The notes under the pieces were generated by a model. It saw nothing but the letters and a program-made list of their open reading frames with translations. It had not been told where the DNA came from and did not search any database. Positions 11,204 to 24,491 of a DNA stretch of 64,000 bases are shown here, piece after piece; the stretch's first letter is position 1, and each line of letters starts with the position of its first letter. This stretch comes from Psoroptes ovis (taxonomy: Eukaryota > Arthropoda > Arachnida > Sarcoptiformes > Psoroptidae): contig PQWQ01000029.1 of NCBI GenBank assembly GCA_002943765.1, positions 434,001-498,000 of the forward strand. The letters run 5' to 3'. A program made the translations under genes and the position numbers.

Positions 11204-13376
11204 ATGGATAATCTTGGTAATCAACAAATCGTTCATGCTGGATGGTTGATTAAATCACCACCTGAAAAACGTATTTGGAAAACGGTAAATTGAATTTTAG
11301 ATGTTGTTAAAAATTTGAAAAATCTAATTTTTGTTTAAATTTTTTCTAAAGAAATGGAGAAGACGTTGGTTCATATTGAAACCATCAGGACAAATACCCG
11401 GGCAATATTTATTGGAATATTATACAGACACAACGTGTAAAAAATTAAAAGGACAAATTGATTTAGATCAATGTGAACAAGTTGATGCTGGTTTACAGCT
11501 GGAAATTCGTAAACAAAATTATGATAATATGTTCGATCTACGTACATCAAAACGTACATATTATCTGGTTGCCATTAGTGAAGATGATATGAATAAATGG
11601 GTCGAATGTATTTGTTCGGTTTGTGGTCTTAAAATGGAAACATTACAAAATGATTTATCATTAACATTACCTTCAATCGAATTCAATCCAAATACTGATA
11701 CAACAACAACTAATAATAATAATAATGGAAGCCAAAGTAGCACAAATAATAGTCCAAATCATAATTTGAATATCAATGCCAATAATACAAACAGTGTCAG
11801 TACAAATTTGGAAAGTTATGAAGAACTTAGATATTCACCACAACCAATTCAAAATGATCCTAATCAATTGTTATCATCAACCCTGCAACAGCAGCAATCC
11901 ACAAGTGAATTATCATTGTCAACGCTGAATTATATACCGATTTCAGAATGTTACACTGGAAAACCATTGTGTAAAGATAAAAATGATGATCACCGTAATT
12001 ATGAATGTCTATCTTTATCATCACCACCGCCACCTAGACCACCCAAACCTGCATTATTACAGCAGCATCATCAAAATATTAATCATCTCCTTACATCCGC
12101 GTCTAAATCACAAAGTTCATTGGCATTATGGCCACATGATCAGCAACATCAGCAGCAAACAATGGCAACAGAACAGCCAACAATAATGCCCAATGCAATC
12201 GGTAATGCTCCTCAATTATCATCAGGATCATCATTACATCAAATGTCTGGCTCTGTATTATCGGCGCAACAGCCATCACCACCACCAAAATCATCACCAT
12301 CAACAGTATTGTTGAATAATATAAACAACAACAATAATGCAAATATTGTCGGTAACAGGTCCTTCTACCTCAATTCATCCGTATCATCATCATCTAAACA
12401 ACCAAACGAAAATAATCAATCATATAATTTCTATGATACATGGCATTCAAGATCAAAAAGACCGGATTTTTTGCATGCACCATCATCATCATTGCAACAA
12501 CAACAACCGAACATTTTAATACCTCCACATGTAAATCGTGATTTGAAACCGAATCGACGCCGTATATTGCCTGAACAACAACATTCGAATAGCCAAGAAA
12601 ATCAAAAAAATTTAAAACAAATTAATTATTTCCAGCCAAAAACCAACAAAAGTGATAGTAATGTTTCAATGAAAATGATGATTATGAATGACACAAATTA
12701 CAATCATACGGACAATAATAATAACAACAATAATTTACATCAACAATACTCGGCCAATAAACAACCTTTCCGACGAATCAACACTAACAGGTATTAGATA
12801 AAAAATCGAATTTTATTTCAATTAAAATTAATTGTTTGATCAATTTTAGCACACAACCAAATATAACAAGCCGTCACACGTTGCCCAGGCCATTGATCAC
12901 CAGTTATACGTTGCGAAATAATCAAAATAAAGATAATTATAGCCATTCAACACATTGTGAACAGGTGATTTGTTTTTTTGTCCATGATTATTCAATATGT
13001 TTAATCAAAATATTTTTTTGGTCAGCAGCCAAAAACAACAATCGAAGATTGTGAACGACAATATTTGGATTTAGATTTAGATATTGAATCAACGAATAGT
13101 ACAAATAACAATCATAATAATCTTTCGACAAGTCCCAAAACAAACGATCATCATCCATCATCATCATCTACGATATCTGATCAAAATAACATTCCCGATA
13201 ATCAATCCGATTCATTGATGAACAATAATAACAATTGTGATCAATCAAATTCAACTCACCTGACAACAGATTTTGCCGATAATCCTGGAACCGTTTATAA
13301 AGAAGTTGATTTTCTTAAAACCAAAGCTTTAAATGAGATGCGTTTAAATCGGAACATTTATCGTAAAGCTAATTGA
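11204..13376 (+). CDS. Gab1/dos-like: Gab/Dos-family PH-domain docking adaptor
   Basis: Four exons: 11204-11284, 11352-12790, 12850-12964, 13026-13376 (661 residues). An N-terminal PH domain (~10-121) shows VHAGWLIKSPPEK, KWRRRWFILK split by intron 1, and the closing helix MNKWVECICSVCG. The middle is a long Asn/Gln/Ser-rich disordered region with YEELRYSP, NYIPISE and a Grb2-SH3-type proline motif PPPPRPPKPALL. The C-terminus carries QYLDLDLD (Tyr ~558) and VYKEVDFLKTKAL (Tyr ~636), matching the paired SHP2/Corkscrew-binding tyrosines of Gab proteins. In animals these membrane-recruited adaptors couple receptor tyrosine kinases to SHP2, Grb2 and Ras/MAPK; the mite role follows by homology. 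Exon 4 has a tandem acceptor (CAGCAG at 13023-13028), so Gln546 may be optional. AATAAA follows at 13408. Confidence 0.88.
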
Positions 13377-14006
13377 TTCAGTACTAATTTGCTTCGATCA
13401 TGATATAAATAAATCAATCGACGTAGATTGTGCCAAACTAATTCAAGTTTTATGAATTCATTTCTAGCGCTTAAACATTGTGATTCTTTATCATTTTTTT
13501 CAAAAACTATAATCTTATCGATTCTCATATATTAATCACACATTAATTAATAAATTGTGATCAACATTGCCCTTTATTTCAATTTTTAGACATGTTAATA
13601 TGTTTTTCGGCCAACAGATGGCAGACTGAACGCGTCCTATTTTCACAGAAGCACACATTTTTTTTGATATACTTTTAAAGGTGCGGGTATGCAAAACAAA
13701 ATAAACAAACGCATATATTTTGTATTTGATAATAATCATCATAATAATGTTGTAATCGGTTGTAATAACGTTTCGGCAAAAATTCAGATTTCTTTGTTCA
13801 ATTTGTTTGGATTTGTTTTGTTGATTCTCCTTTTAGAGTCCTTGAAGAATTATTGAATGTTTAAGTGTTTATATTTATACTAGTCCGGTTGATAGAGGTT
13901 GAAATTGACTCTACTACACATCACACACACTTGCACTTTGTTGATCAATTTAAATTAACGATCGTTATAATCAATTGTTGTAAATCTGAAAGAAATCAAA
14001 ATAAAA
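13377..14006. other. Spacer between Gab/Dos and the aminotransferase
   Basis: Contains the Gab/Dos 3' end and the promoter of the aspartate aminotransferase gene. Nothing else identified. Confidence 0.5.
13408..13413 (+). promoter_or_regulatory. Polyadenylation signal AATAAA of the Gab/Dos gene
   Basis: AATAAA 32 bases after the stop codon of the Gab/Dos-like gene. It is the first canonical signal downstream, so a very short 3' UTR is likely. Confidence 0.55.
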
Positions 14007-15491
14007 ATGTTTTCAACACAAATTCGTCATCTAATTTATCATAAGCCATCATCATCATCGACGACCAAAACATGTCAAATGTTGATGCAAAGATCAAAGT
14101 ATATTAATCTATTTGTGTTATTTGATTCTAATTTTGTCTCATTCATTTTTTCGAATTGATTAGATCATGGTGGTCACATGTTGAAATGGGACCACCAGAT
14201 GCAATTCTTGGCATCACTGAAGCATATAAACGTGATACGAATCCGAAAAAAGTTAATTTGGGTGTCGGTGCTTATCGTAATGATTTAGGTAAACCACACG
14301 TATTACCGAGTGTAATCAAAGCTGAAGAAAAATTGAGCGAATTAAATTTGGATAAAGAATATTTACCGATTTCTGGTTTGGCTGATTTCACAGCTGCTGC
14401 TGCTAAATTGGCGTTCGGTGAAAAAAGTCCAGTTATCACAGAGAAATTAGTATGTTGATTGATGAATAAAATTCAAGAATTATCCTTTAATCTATCCAAC
14501 TAATCAAAGAATGCCACAGTGCAAGGAATATCTGGGACCGGTTCGCTGACGATTGGTGCATATTTTCTTCGTGATTTCCATCAAGGTCCGAAAGATGTTT
14601 ATATGCCAACACCAACATGGGGAAATCATATTCCATTGTTTAAACGTGCCGGTTTCAATATAAAACAATATCGTTATTATGATCCTAAAACTTGTGGATT
14701 CGATTTTCCTGGTGCGCTACAAGATATTGCTAAAATACCTGAAAAATCAGTGATCTTATTGCATGCTTGCGCACACAATCCTACTGGTGTTGATCCAAAA
14801 GTAAGATTCAATTCAATTGAAATGAATAGCCAACAATATAATTGATTCATCAATCCAAATATAGCTTGATCAATGGAAAGAAATATCGAATTTGATAAAA
14901 CAAAGAAATTTGTTCCCATTTTTTGATATGGCCTATCAAGGTTTTGCTACCGGAGATATTGATCGTGATGCATCAGCATTACGTTTATTTATTCAAGATG
15001 GCCATCAAGTTTGCCTTTCGCAATCATTCGCCAAAAATATGGGCCTGTATGGCGAAAGAATCGGTGCATTCACTGTTGTTGGTTCATCACAAGAAGAAGC
15101 TAGTCGTATAATGTCACAAATCAAAATCATAATTCGTCCAATGTATTCAAATCCACCATTACATGGTGCTCGTATTGCATCGATGATATTGAATGATCCG
15201 TCATTACGTACACAATGGCTTAAAGATGTCAAAGAAATGGCACAACGTATTATTATGATGCGTGCCAAATTACGTAATGTTATCGAAAGTGAAGGCTCTA
15301 CACGTAATTGGCAACATATTACCGACCAAATTGGAATGTTTTGCTTTACCGGCATGAATAAACAACAATGTGAACGATTAACCAAAGAATTCAGTGTATA
15401 TTTGACAATGGATGGTCGAATTAGTGTCGCCGGATTATCATCTTCGAATGTTGAATGGGTTGGTCAAGGAATTCATGCTGTTACCAAGTGA
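14007..15491 (+). CDS. Got2: Mitochondrial aspartate aminotransferase
   Basis: Four exons: 14007-14098, 14164-14449, 14510-14800, 14865-15491, summing to 1,296 nt (431 residues), essentially the length of animal GOT2. Exon 1 encodes a Ser/Thr/Lys/Arg-rich presequence without acidic residues, as for a mitochondrial matrix protein. The mature enzyme starts at WWSHVEMGPPDAILG. Fold-type I PLP features are intact: NLGVGAYR near the N-terminus, ISGTGSL, TWGNH, HACAHNPTGVDP, the FDMAYQGFA segment, and SFAKNMGLYGER with the PLP-binding lysine. It interconverts aspartate/2-oxoglutarate and oxaloacetate/glutamate in the malate-aspartate shuttle. The last block (DGRISVAGLSSSNVEWVGQGIHAV) is complete. 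The loop after SPVITEKL appears slightly short, otherwise nothing unusual. Confidence 0.97.
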
Positions 15492-17182
15492 AAAATAAAA
15501 AACAAATTCATATCAATCACAGATTCGAAAAACAAAAGTAGATATTCGTCTATAGATGATCTTATTCCAAAAAGTCGAAGAAATTTGATCATAATCAATG
15601 ATTAGAATATGTTGATTGAATACTTTGAAATCTTTAATTTTTAAGATTTTGAAATTGTCAAAAATGAATCATTTTTACCCAAGAAATTTCTGGAGTGTAT
15701 ATTCTTCAAATAATCGATTATAATAAAATTAGCGTCATTTAATCAATTCGGCCTGTTAATTATTTTATCATGTTTCTGTTTGAACCAATTTGCTGTCATT
15801 ATGCAACATCTGTCACTATCAATATGCGCGATGGGATTTAAAAAAATTCGAAACAATGCCACTGCCTTGTCAATGTTGTTTTTTTCGTTCACGTGGTAGT
15901 GGCAAAAATTTTACAAATTTTTTTGATTTGATTCGCAAAAAAATGTCAACATTTCATTCACCCAATTTTTTTTGAAAGTAGTAGTAGCGGTAGTTTTTAA
16001 TTTTTGGTTAACAGTTACCCCCCAAAATTTTTTCACTACTTTCTGAAAATTCCTTTGTCTGCGCGAATTTTCATTGAGAAAAAAAATTCATTTTTCCATT
16101 TAAATTATTATTATAAAAGCAAAAAGATAAGAATCAAGTATTTTGCAAATGTTGATATGCATATGTAAAACGACAGTGGTAGTAGCATTAGCATTAGCAT
16201 GTTTGGATACTCAGCAAAAAAAAAAATCCGTCTAATATTGTCTGTGCTTGATGATGATTTAAAAATGTTCACAATTATTCGAATAATAATAATAATAATA
16301 ATTGATTATTGATCATTTATACTCACAAATTGATGCACATTTTTTAATGTGAATACTAATGTTATTTATTTTGAATATTTAATCATCGATTCTTTCAATC
16401 CTTTTGGATTAATTTCATTGTTGATAAGAGAACTATATATATCACAAGTGCACAAGATTCACAATTGATTCGTTTCGTATGAGTTGATTCAATTTTGTTT
16501 TCTTGAATGAAATTCTTTCGAGAATCATTTGACATACGACTATTACATTGATTATATATTTCTAGTTACCAAAGAATCTACCAAGAATCAACCGCCACCA
16601 CTACTCTACTCGTTGTGTTTCGATTGATCATGATTTTTTTTTTTTTTTTTTTTTTTTTTGAATGAAACATCATTCGACTAAAATGTGTGAGGATTGATTG
16701 AATTTTTCAAAGTGTTTTCCATAAGTAAAAATTGAAAATTTTCACGTAGAAACTTGTAAACAATATGAATAATTGAACAATGAACAAATAACTATTCGTG
16801 AATTTGAAGATTCTTGCTTCGATTCTTATTCGATTCAGTTCAAAAATTCGAAATAAGAATTCAAAGATTGACGGTTACATCATGATACGAATATTTCATT
16901 TCTATTTCACACATATATCATTTCCAATATTTTTAACCAAAAAAGAATGTAAATAATTCGATTTGTGTTTTGTATATTCATGAATTAGACCAATCATTTA
17001 TTTATTCATCAACAAAAATGTTTCGATTACGTAAACGACGAAAATATTTCATACAAATTCTGAATTGAAGATCAATCATCGATTTGTTTGTTGCGAATAG
17101 ACCAACCTCTAAAAATTGTTCAATGTGAAATTTCATTCATTTTTTTTTTGTTTACTTTTGTTAACATTTTTCATCAATCGAA
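15492..17182. other. Intergenic region with a long poly-T tract
   Basis: AATAAA motifs near 15493 and 15722 probably serve the aminotransferase. An (AAT)n run lies at ~16280-16305 and a 26-base T run at 16634-16659. The rest is presumed upstream region of the gene at 17183. No exon seen. Confidence 0.5.
16634..16659. repeat. Poly-T tract, 26 bases
   Basis: Uninterrupted run of 26 T. Could be a nucleosome-excluding promoter element or the tail of a degraded minus-strand retro-insertion; neither can be decided here. Confidence 0.9.
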
Positions 17183-20100
17183 ATGAATATTTTTCCCAAT
17201 TCATCGGCCCTGGTTGCGTCTAATACGATACCATCTAATAATAATCAACAAATAATGATAACGAACAATAATGAAAATGTTGAAATTGATCAGACATTAT
17301 CAATATGTTCGGTCTGTAAATCATCATTAATAGGACAATCATCTAGTAAAAATAATAATGAATTGACAGCATATCGAATGTTAGCTGTAAGACCATCGAT
17401 CGGTTGTAAAGGTCCATTTTTTCCAATATTAGAAACACTGACGCAAACATCAGCCATAACGGTACCTTGCTGTATGAAATGTTCCGATTTGTTGCTAGAA
17501 CAATGGAATGAATATGAATTGAAAAATATTCCGATCAATAATCGTTCATATAATTTAAATCAAATTAAAATAAGTAATAGTAACAATATAATGATTATGA
17601 CTGACAGTAATCTTCCGCATCCACAAATGCATACAAATAAATCATTATCATCGATTATATCGATTTCTGCTGCTGCTGGTAATTGCAACAATGGCAACTT
17701 GTCTGCAACAAGAATCATAGCTCATCCAATAAGTCTTTCGACAAATACAATAAATGAAAACAACCATAATAATAATAACAAACCAATCAATTTACAACAG
17801 ACATTAGCCACTAAAGAAGCACCGTGTCCACAAGATGAAGTACTTGATCTTAGTGTGACCGGCGCCAATTCAAATTCGAATTCCAATTTCGATGTTAAAA
17901 TACCTGAAACATCGAATTTGACATCTGTAACAATACCAGCTGCAGTGTTAACGACGAATAAATCGACAATAATAACAGGACATCATCGACCACGAGCATC
18001 ATCATCATCATCATCTAGTGCTGTCAGTGGAGTGATCAGTGGTGATAATATAATCTCAATCAATCCATATTCATTAATGAATTCATCAATGAATAATTTA
18101 ATAAAAGTCTCCGCATCTCCATCTGTTTTAGCATCAAATCCGCCATCAGCAGATGATAAGAATTTACCATCATCATCAATAATGATGGCTAAAAAACCTT
18201 CGTACAGCTGTACGATTTGTGATGAACAATGTTCTCAATTATTTTCAATACTGTTACGACCAATGGGCAATTGTCCATATTTTCCTACACTGAGTCAAGA
18301 AAATAAAATTCATGCATTCGAATCGAATGGAAAAATTGGTAAATTTAGTGATTTGAAAATAATGACTTTTAATTGATTTTTCAATTATCCCCTTCAAACA
18401 GGTGTTTGTGAATCTTGTCATCACAATTTGATTGTACAATGGGATTCATTTCAAAAAGCTAATAAACCGATTATGGAAAGAAAATATCATTTATTCTGTA
18501 ATAAACAAGAAAATGATATTGTTTTGAATACACGCAATTCAATGACAACAATCAATAATAATAATCAAATCAATTACTCGATTTCAGCCTCAACAGCACC
18601 ACCGATATCTCAGTCCCTCGTATCATTAGTTGCTACAAATAAAATATTTTTCTGTCTTATGTGCGGTAAAGATTTAATCCAAGCATCGAATAATAATCCA
18701 CCACCACCAACAATCACTTCTCAATTACAATTATCACACGGTTCTTCCATCGATAGCAATAATAATAATGATAATAAAAACAATAACAACAACAATACTT
18801 CGCCACCAATGCCAATAGCTTTTTCAGTTTTAACTGAAAATGATTCGTCTGGCAATGTGATTCAAAAAAAATTGATTCTTCAAAGTGCTCAAGAAATTAA
18901 TCTTTTGCCTTTCATAACTTCATCATTATCATCATCAGCGACCGCCAATTCGCCATCAACGAATGCAATTAAACAATTACAATTGTTGAATGAAAATGGT
19001 CGTGTACTGATTTGTCATTCTTGTTTTTCATCCATCAATTCTTTACCGCCATCATCAGTGATTCAACAAAGTGATTGTAACAACATCAATGTCAGCTCTT
19101 TGGAGCAGCAACAAACAATTGTTAATGATAAAGTAACGACCATTAGATCATCCAATCATCCTTCAAATAATTCTTCGAATGGTTTGAATTTTGTGATTTT
19201 CAAAAATTTATTTCCACTAATTCTGATTTTTATTTTTCATTCACAAATTAAAGGAATCGCGCCTAAAACACAAATGATGCATCCGAAATCGATGGCATCA
19301 ACGACAGCAACAAATTCAGATCCGAATGAACAAAACACTTATCAGCTATGCCCTGCTTGCAAGCAGCATAAATCTGAATATTGGGTTGAGACCAAAGAAA
19401 ATGCAGAAAAGAAACCATTTTATCCATTTTTGCATGATGCTAACGAATTGGTCAATAGTCGGGCCCGAATTTGTGCGCAATGTCATTTAATTCTAGAAAT
19501 TCAATGGGATTGTTTTGAAAATGATTATGTGCCATATAATCAACGTGTTTATCGTTTGTCTTCATCAGCCAAACGTCCACTACCGCCGCCATCATCAACT
19601 CAGTTGCCGTCCGCTTCTGCTGTTGTAGCAACAACAACAACGACTTTAGCTCAAAGCTCATCTTCACCAGCCATTATTACACAGGTAGTTAATGGACAGC
19701 CGGCTTGTCCTCTTAAGATTCATATTGCTGTGCCCAATTCATCATCCACAATGTTACCGTTGTTATCACAAACTTCATCATCATTAGGAGTTGCTCCAGT
19801 CAATCATATCCAAAACAATCCTTCCGAGCATCTTTTATTAACTACTGTTAGAACTCCTCATCCGATCACATCGAATTACGATTCTCAAGATCAACATTTT
19901 AATAAATTGTTGAATGATTTATTAAACATCATTGGTGGACCAATCACTCATCTACCAGGCATTTGTCCAATTTGTTCACAACATAATGACACTGGCCAAG
20001 CATATCAAATATTTGTATGTCCACAAAATCGAATCATATCGCCGGAGTTAGGAATATATCCATATTTTCCCATGTTCAAAAGTTCAAACCATAAAAAATC

Positions 20101-23100
20101 ACCTAAAATTCAAATCGATAATAATCAACAATTAGTTTGTACTTATTGTTTTCATTCATTAATGGCTCAATGGATTGCATATCATTTGTCTACAAAACCG
20201 GAGGATCGTAATTTCACATCAAGACATTATGACTGTCAAAATTATGTTTGTTATGTATGCGGTGTTACCACTTATCGTCAATTTGTTCGATCGATTTTAG
20301 TCAAAGATTTTCCATTCTTACGTGATCACAAACAACCACCTGGTAAGTTGATTTTTCATTTTTCAGATTCACGTTTAATTTGTTTTCGGTGAATTCAACA
20401 GGTTCTTTGAAATTGAATAAAGGTGATAGCGTTGTCACTTGTTTAACTTGCCATCAAACATTGACCCATCAATGGACAGAAAACGAGCGTATGAAAGTAC
20501 CGTTAGAAATGCGTAAATATAATTGGATGGCTGTGCCGCCACCACCTAAAACACCGACATTAACTAATAATGAATCGATAATCGAGTCGAATAGCAAGGT
20601 CTGTTCGATTATTGTGCTTGTTTTATTGAAATGACCGAATTTTTTCCTTCTTTCCATTAGCAAAAGTCACATTCCGAACGTACAATAATTCCGATTTTAG
20701 CGCCGACCACTTCACTTTCATATCAATTAAATGATGATAAAACTATTAATCATAATGGTAAATATCATGGTTTTATAATGAGAGTATTAAAATTTTTAAT
20801 AAAATTCGACTATTCCCTAGGAATCTTATCGGTATCTGCAGCATCTAATGAAATTTTACCAAAAACAGCAATCATTATAAATGCTAATGATTCAAACACT
20901 AATCACATCGTTAGTAATAATAATAATAATATTGTTGAACAACAAATTCATGCTGATCAGTTGTCGTCATCGTCGAAATTGCATTCAACACTCACCAATA
21001 ATTTCAGCATAAACACAACGCCAACATCATTTAATCCATCACATACATTGGCACCATTAGTAGCAGCTGCTATGGCTGCAACACCAGTCACGATAATACA
21101 AGAAATGTCAAATGATAAATCATCGAATGAAACGATTAAAACTAATAATATTAATGGCAACACTCCGGCTAACGTTACTGTAGCGACAACATCGGCTACC
21201 ACTGTTTTGAGACATTTGGCACGTCAACAATGTGTTCAGATTCAATATCCACCGCAAATGTATGATTTTTTATAAATTTGTTATTTTTTCTTAAAACATT
21301 GACCTATCTCTTATTTACCCAAAAAATTTAGAATTCAACAGCAACAACTTGATGCATCAAATTCAATTAATTTAACAACATTAGCATCAGCTGCTGCTAT
21401 GGCTGGTAATAATCGTCATTTATCATCTTCGTCGACTTCTTCAAATTCATCACAATTCATTGCTTCAGCTTCTTCTTCCATCAATGAAAACAATCATCAT
21501 TCCAATCATCTGAAACAACCATATGATGGTCAATATCATTCAACAATTCAATTGTCGCATACTAATCCGCATCAAACTGAGCTTCCAAAAGCTGTCATAA
21601 ATTCAAATAGTTTCGCATCACATTTTAATGCCTTGAATAATAATGACCAAAATAATCGACAAAAACATTACAAACAACACAAGAAATCTAAAATTGAACA
21701 ATATAATAAAATGGAAGAGACACGATCAGAGCAACAAATAAGGAATAATAATTGTATTATTAACAATAATAATCGCTTTCATCAAGAATACCTCTCTCAT
21801 CTACAACAACGTATTGATCGATTAAAAGAGCAAATCAAAGAATTAAAGGAATCGATCCAATCTGATTCCTCAAATGAACCATTCATGGATGATGATCATC
21901 TATCAGAAGTCAATTTAGAAGTGATAAAATTACGGAAAAAACGTTCATCACAATTGAAACGTTTGAATGAAAAACTTCGAAAATTGGAACTTCATAAGCA
22001 GCAATCTCCATCTTCAATGATGATGGCAGATGAAAAGTCGATATCCGATAATGAAGATGATGATAATTTGACAGATATGGATGATAATGAAAATGGTTCG
22101 AATGATGATATCATTATTATTAATGATGATGATGATGATGATCATAAGTCTAAAATTGAATTTATGGATCAAGTTTTGCCGCCATTACCATTAAAAGAGA
22201 ATGATGATGAAGACCTAGGTAAATTAGAATTCTTATCATTACTTGGTTTGACCACTCATCGAATGAAACGTGAAGATGATCTCGATAATTTTCTACAAAC
22301 AAAAATGAATCGACGTTTATCACATGCTTCGTTCAAAGTTGATCGTATTGTTGATGATGATAATGACATTTTAGAAATTGATCCAAATTATGAAACATTT
22401 AAAAAATGGCCTCATTTTAGCCAGAGTAATATTAACCCAAACTCTGATCGATTATTCGGGAAAAATGTTTTCAAACATAATCGAAATAAATCACAATTTA
22501 TGGAAACTCTTGGATTAAAACAAATACCGGTCGAGAAGAAATTGAAAAATGAATTCGATTGGTTAGCTGTCATTCGAAATCGTCAAATGAGACGTGAATT
22601 AGGATTAATTTCTATCGGGAAACAATATCAAAATTTAGATGAACAAACATTTCGTAATTGGATAATTTCAATGATATCATCATCAATATCAGATAATGAT
22701 GATAATAGTGATGATTCAGCGATCATAAAACGAATTAAAACAGAAATAATGCCGAATTTAGATGATTATTTCTGTTATAAAATGCTCGATAAATCACGTT
22801 TACTTGATCAGAATCAGATGATGACAATCGATTGTAATCCACCTGTAACGTTACAATCAATGGCAACACCAATCACAACGCCGCCATCATCTCAAACACA
22901 TCAAATCAAGAAGAATGCTATGAAATATACCAATACCATTCTCATTGCCGATGACAATCATCAACCAATAGCAAAGCAGCCGGTACAAAAGATAACTGCA
23001 GCAACAATAACAACTGCAGCGACAAATAAAATATTGAATTCTAGACGATTCGCACAAGAATTTCATGAATCAGTATTATTGGAAACACAAAAACAAATAA

Positions 23101-23788
23101 ATGGTAAACATCAAGCACATCATAATAATGATGGCTCAATTGTCAATATTCTAAACACTTCCAATGATTCATTGCATTATCAGCAGCAGCAACAACAACA
23201 ACAACCCCAATCTTTATTATTAACATCATCATCATTGAACGCACAACAACCACATGCTGCTATTATTTATAATGATCATTTCAGGCCTTTGATAAATGCA
23301 AACGCATTGGATACACAACAGCCGCAAATATTGATCGATCGTAATGGACTAATTAAAACCATAACATCACCTTCCGGAGCGATCATAACTCCAATCAAAG
23401 GTATTTGATTTTTTCTATGAATTTTACGATTTCAGTCATTTTTAATACTTGTCAATCACGCTCCAAATTTAGTTTCAACATTTCCAAATACATTTTCGAA
23501 TTCGACCAATGCACCAGCAACAATACCGCCTGATAAGAAAAATATTTCGGATCAAATACAAAAATTGCAGCAACGAATTGATGATATAAATCGTGAGCAC
23601 AGTGGATTGAATGAAAAACGAAATGTATGTATTTTCTCCGAATACCCAAGTTTATTTCCATTCAATTAATTAATTGAATTCCTCTAAAAAAATGATAGGA
23701 AATATCAATGATGATGCAAAAATTGGAAAAAGAAAAATTATTGTTTCAAATGGAAATCGAACGTCTTAGGAAATGTTTAGATGTTTAA
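17183..23788 (+). CDS. Large nuclear-type protein with six CxxC-CxxC-QW modules and coiled coils
   Basis: Proposed exons: 17183-18338, 18402-19181, 19254-20342, 20402-20598, 20661-20757, 20821-21259, 21332-23400, 23473-23624, 23699-23788 (6,069 nt; 2,022 residues, all phases agree). Six modules share one layout: CxxC, a spacer containing a P(Y/F)FP-like patch, CxxC, then QW and, ~13 residues on, R-x-Y (e.g. CPAC...CAQC...QWDCFE...QRVYRL). Module 3 is partly degenerate. These are probably zinc-binding. EVLDLSV (~219-225) resembles a CtBP-binding PxDLS motif. A coiled coil lies near 1400-1430, an acidic stretch follows, then FLSLLGLTTHRMKRE near 1552 and a C-terminal heptad helix. I do not recognise the family firmly; a transcriptional corepressor subunit is inference, and a distant GSE1-like relation is only a guess. 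Confidence 0.8.
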
Positions 23789-24491
23789 ATCATTTGAAAT
23801 TGAAAATCAAAAAAGCTTGCCAAATCATCATTCAACTATGTAATTTTCGATTACCCTTTATGATAAAATGATCATAAATACTCATCAATCATTGATCAAC
23901 AATCATAATTTATAAATTATTATCCATAGTGAAATACTGAAACAAAATTTAAAGTTATACATTTCTATTATTTTTCCCATTGAAAAAATTTATTTTATTC
24001 GATATTCGATTCACTGAACTGGTTCATCCGATGTAAATATTCATTTTTTTCCATCTATTTTTAAATAATCGAATCATCATGTCATCATCAAAAAATGACA
24101 CATTCAAATCATTTTTGATTATTTATATCACATGAATAATGGCATAATTTTTTCATTGTTTTTTTTTTCTTTGGTTAATCATTTTATATTCAGAATGCAG
24201 ATAGATAATATATGGCATCTATGATCTTCAGTGCATTCTTATTTCGGTTCTTAATTCGAAATAATTATTATTTTAATTTTGAAAATTTTGTAAATTAGTT
24301 TTTTTTGGCGAGAAAAAAAGTACAAAAATTTAATTGAATAATTAAATTATGATTGAAATTTTTTTTATATAATTACAATCATTGAATCGTATTTTTTGGT
24401 TATAATTTATTTTATTTTTAATTTTTTGATTATTCGTTTGTAAAATTTAGTTTTTGAAATATTTGATTTTGAAATCGATTTTGGTCTAATA
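23789..24491. other. Intergenic region before the P5CR-like gene
   Basis: AT-rich; no exon or repeat recognised. Probably the 3' UTR of the upstream zinc-module gene and the promoter of the next. Confidence 0.5.

Noticed and set aside
12103..12342. Minus-strand and other-frame ORFs inside Gab, CAMTA and the zinc-module gene
   Set aside because: Shadows of Asn/Gln/Ser repeat codons; translations are Val/Leu/Ile or His homopolymers without independent support.
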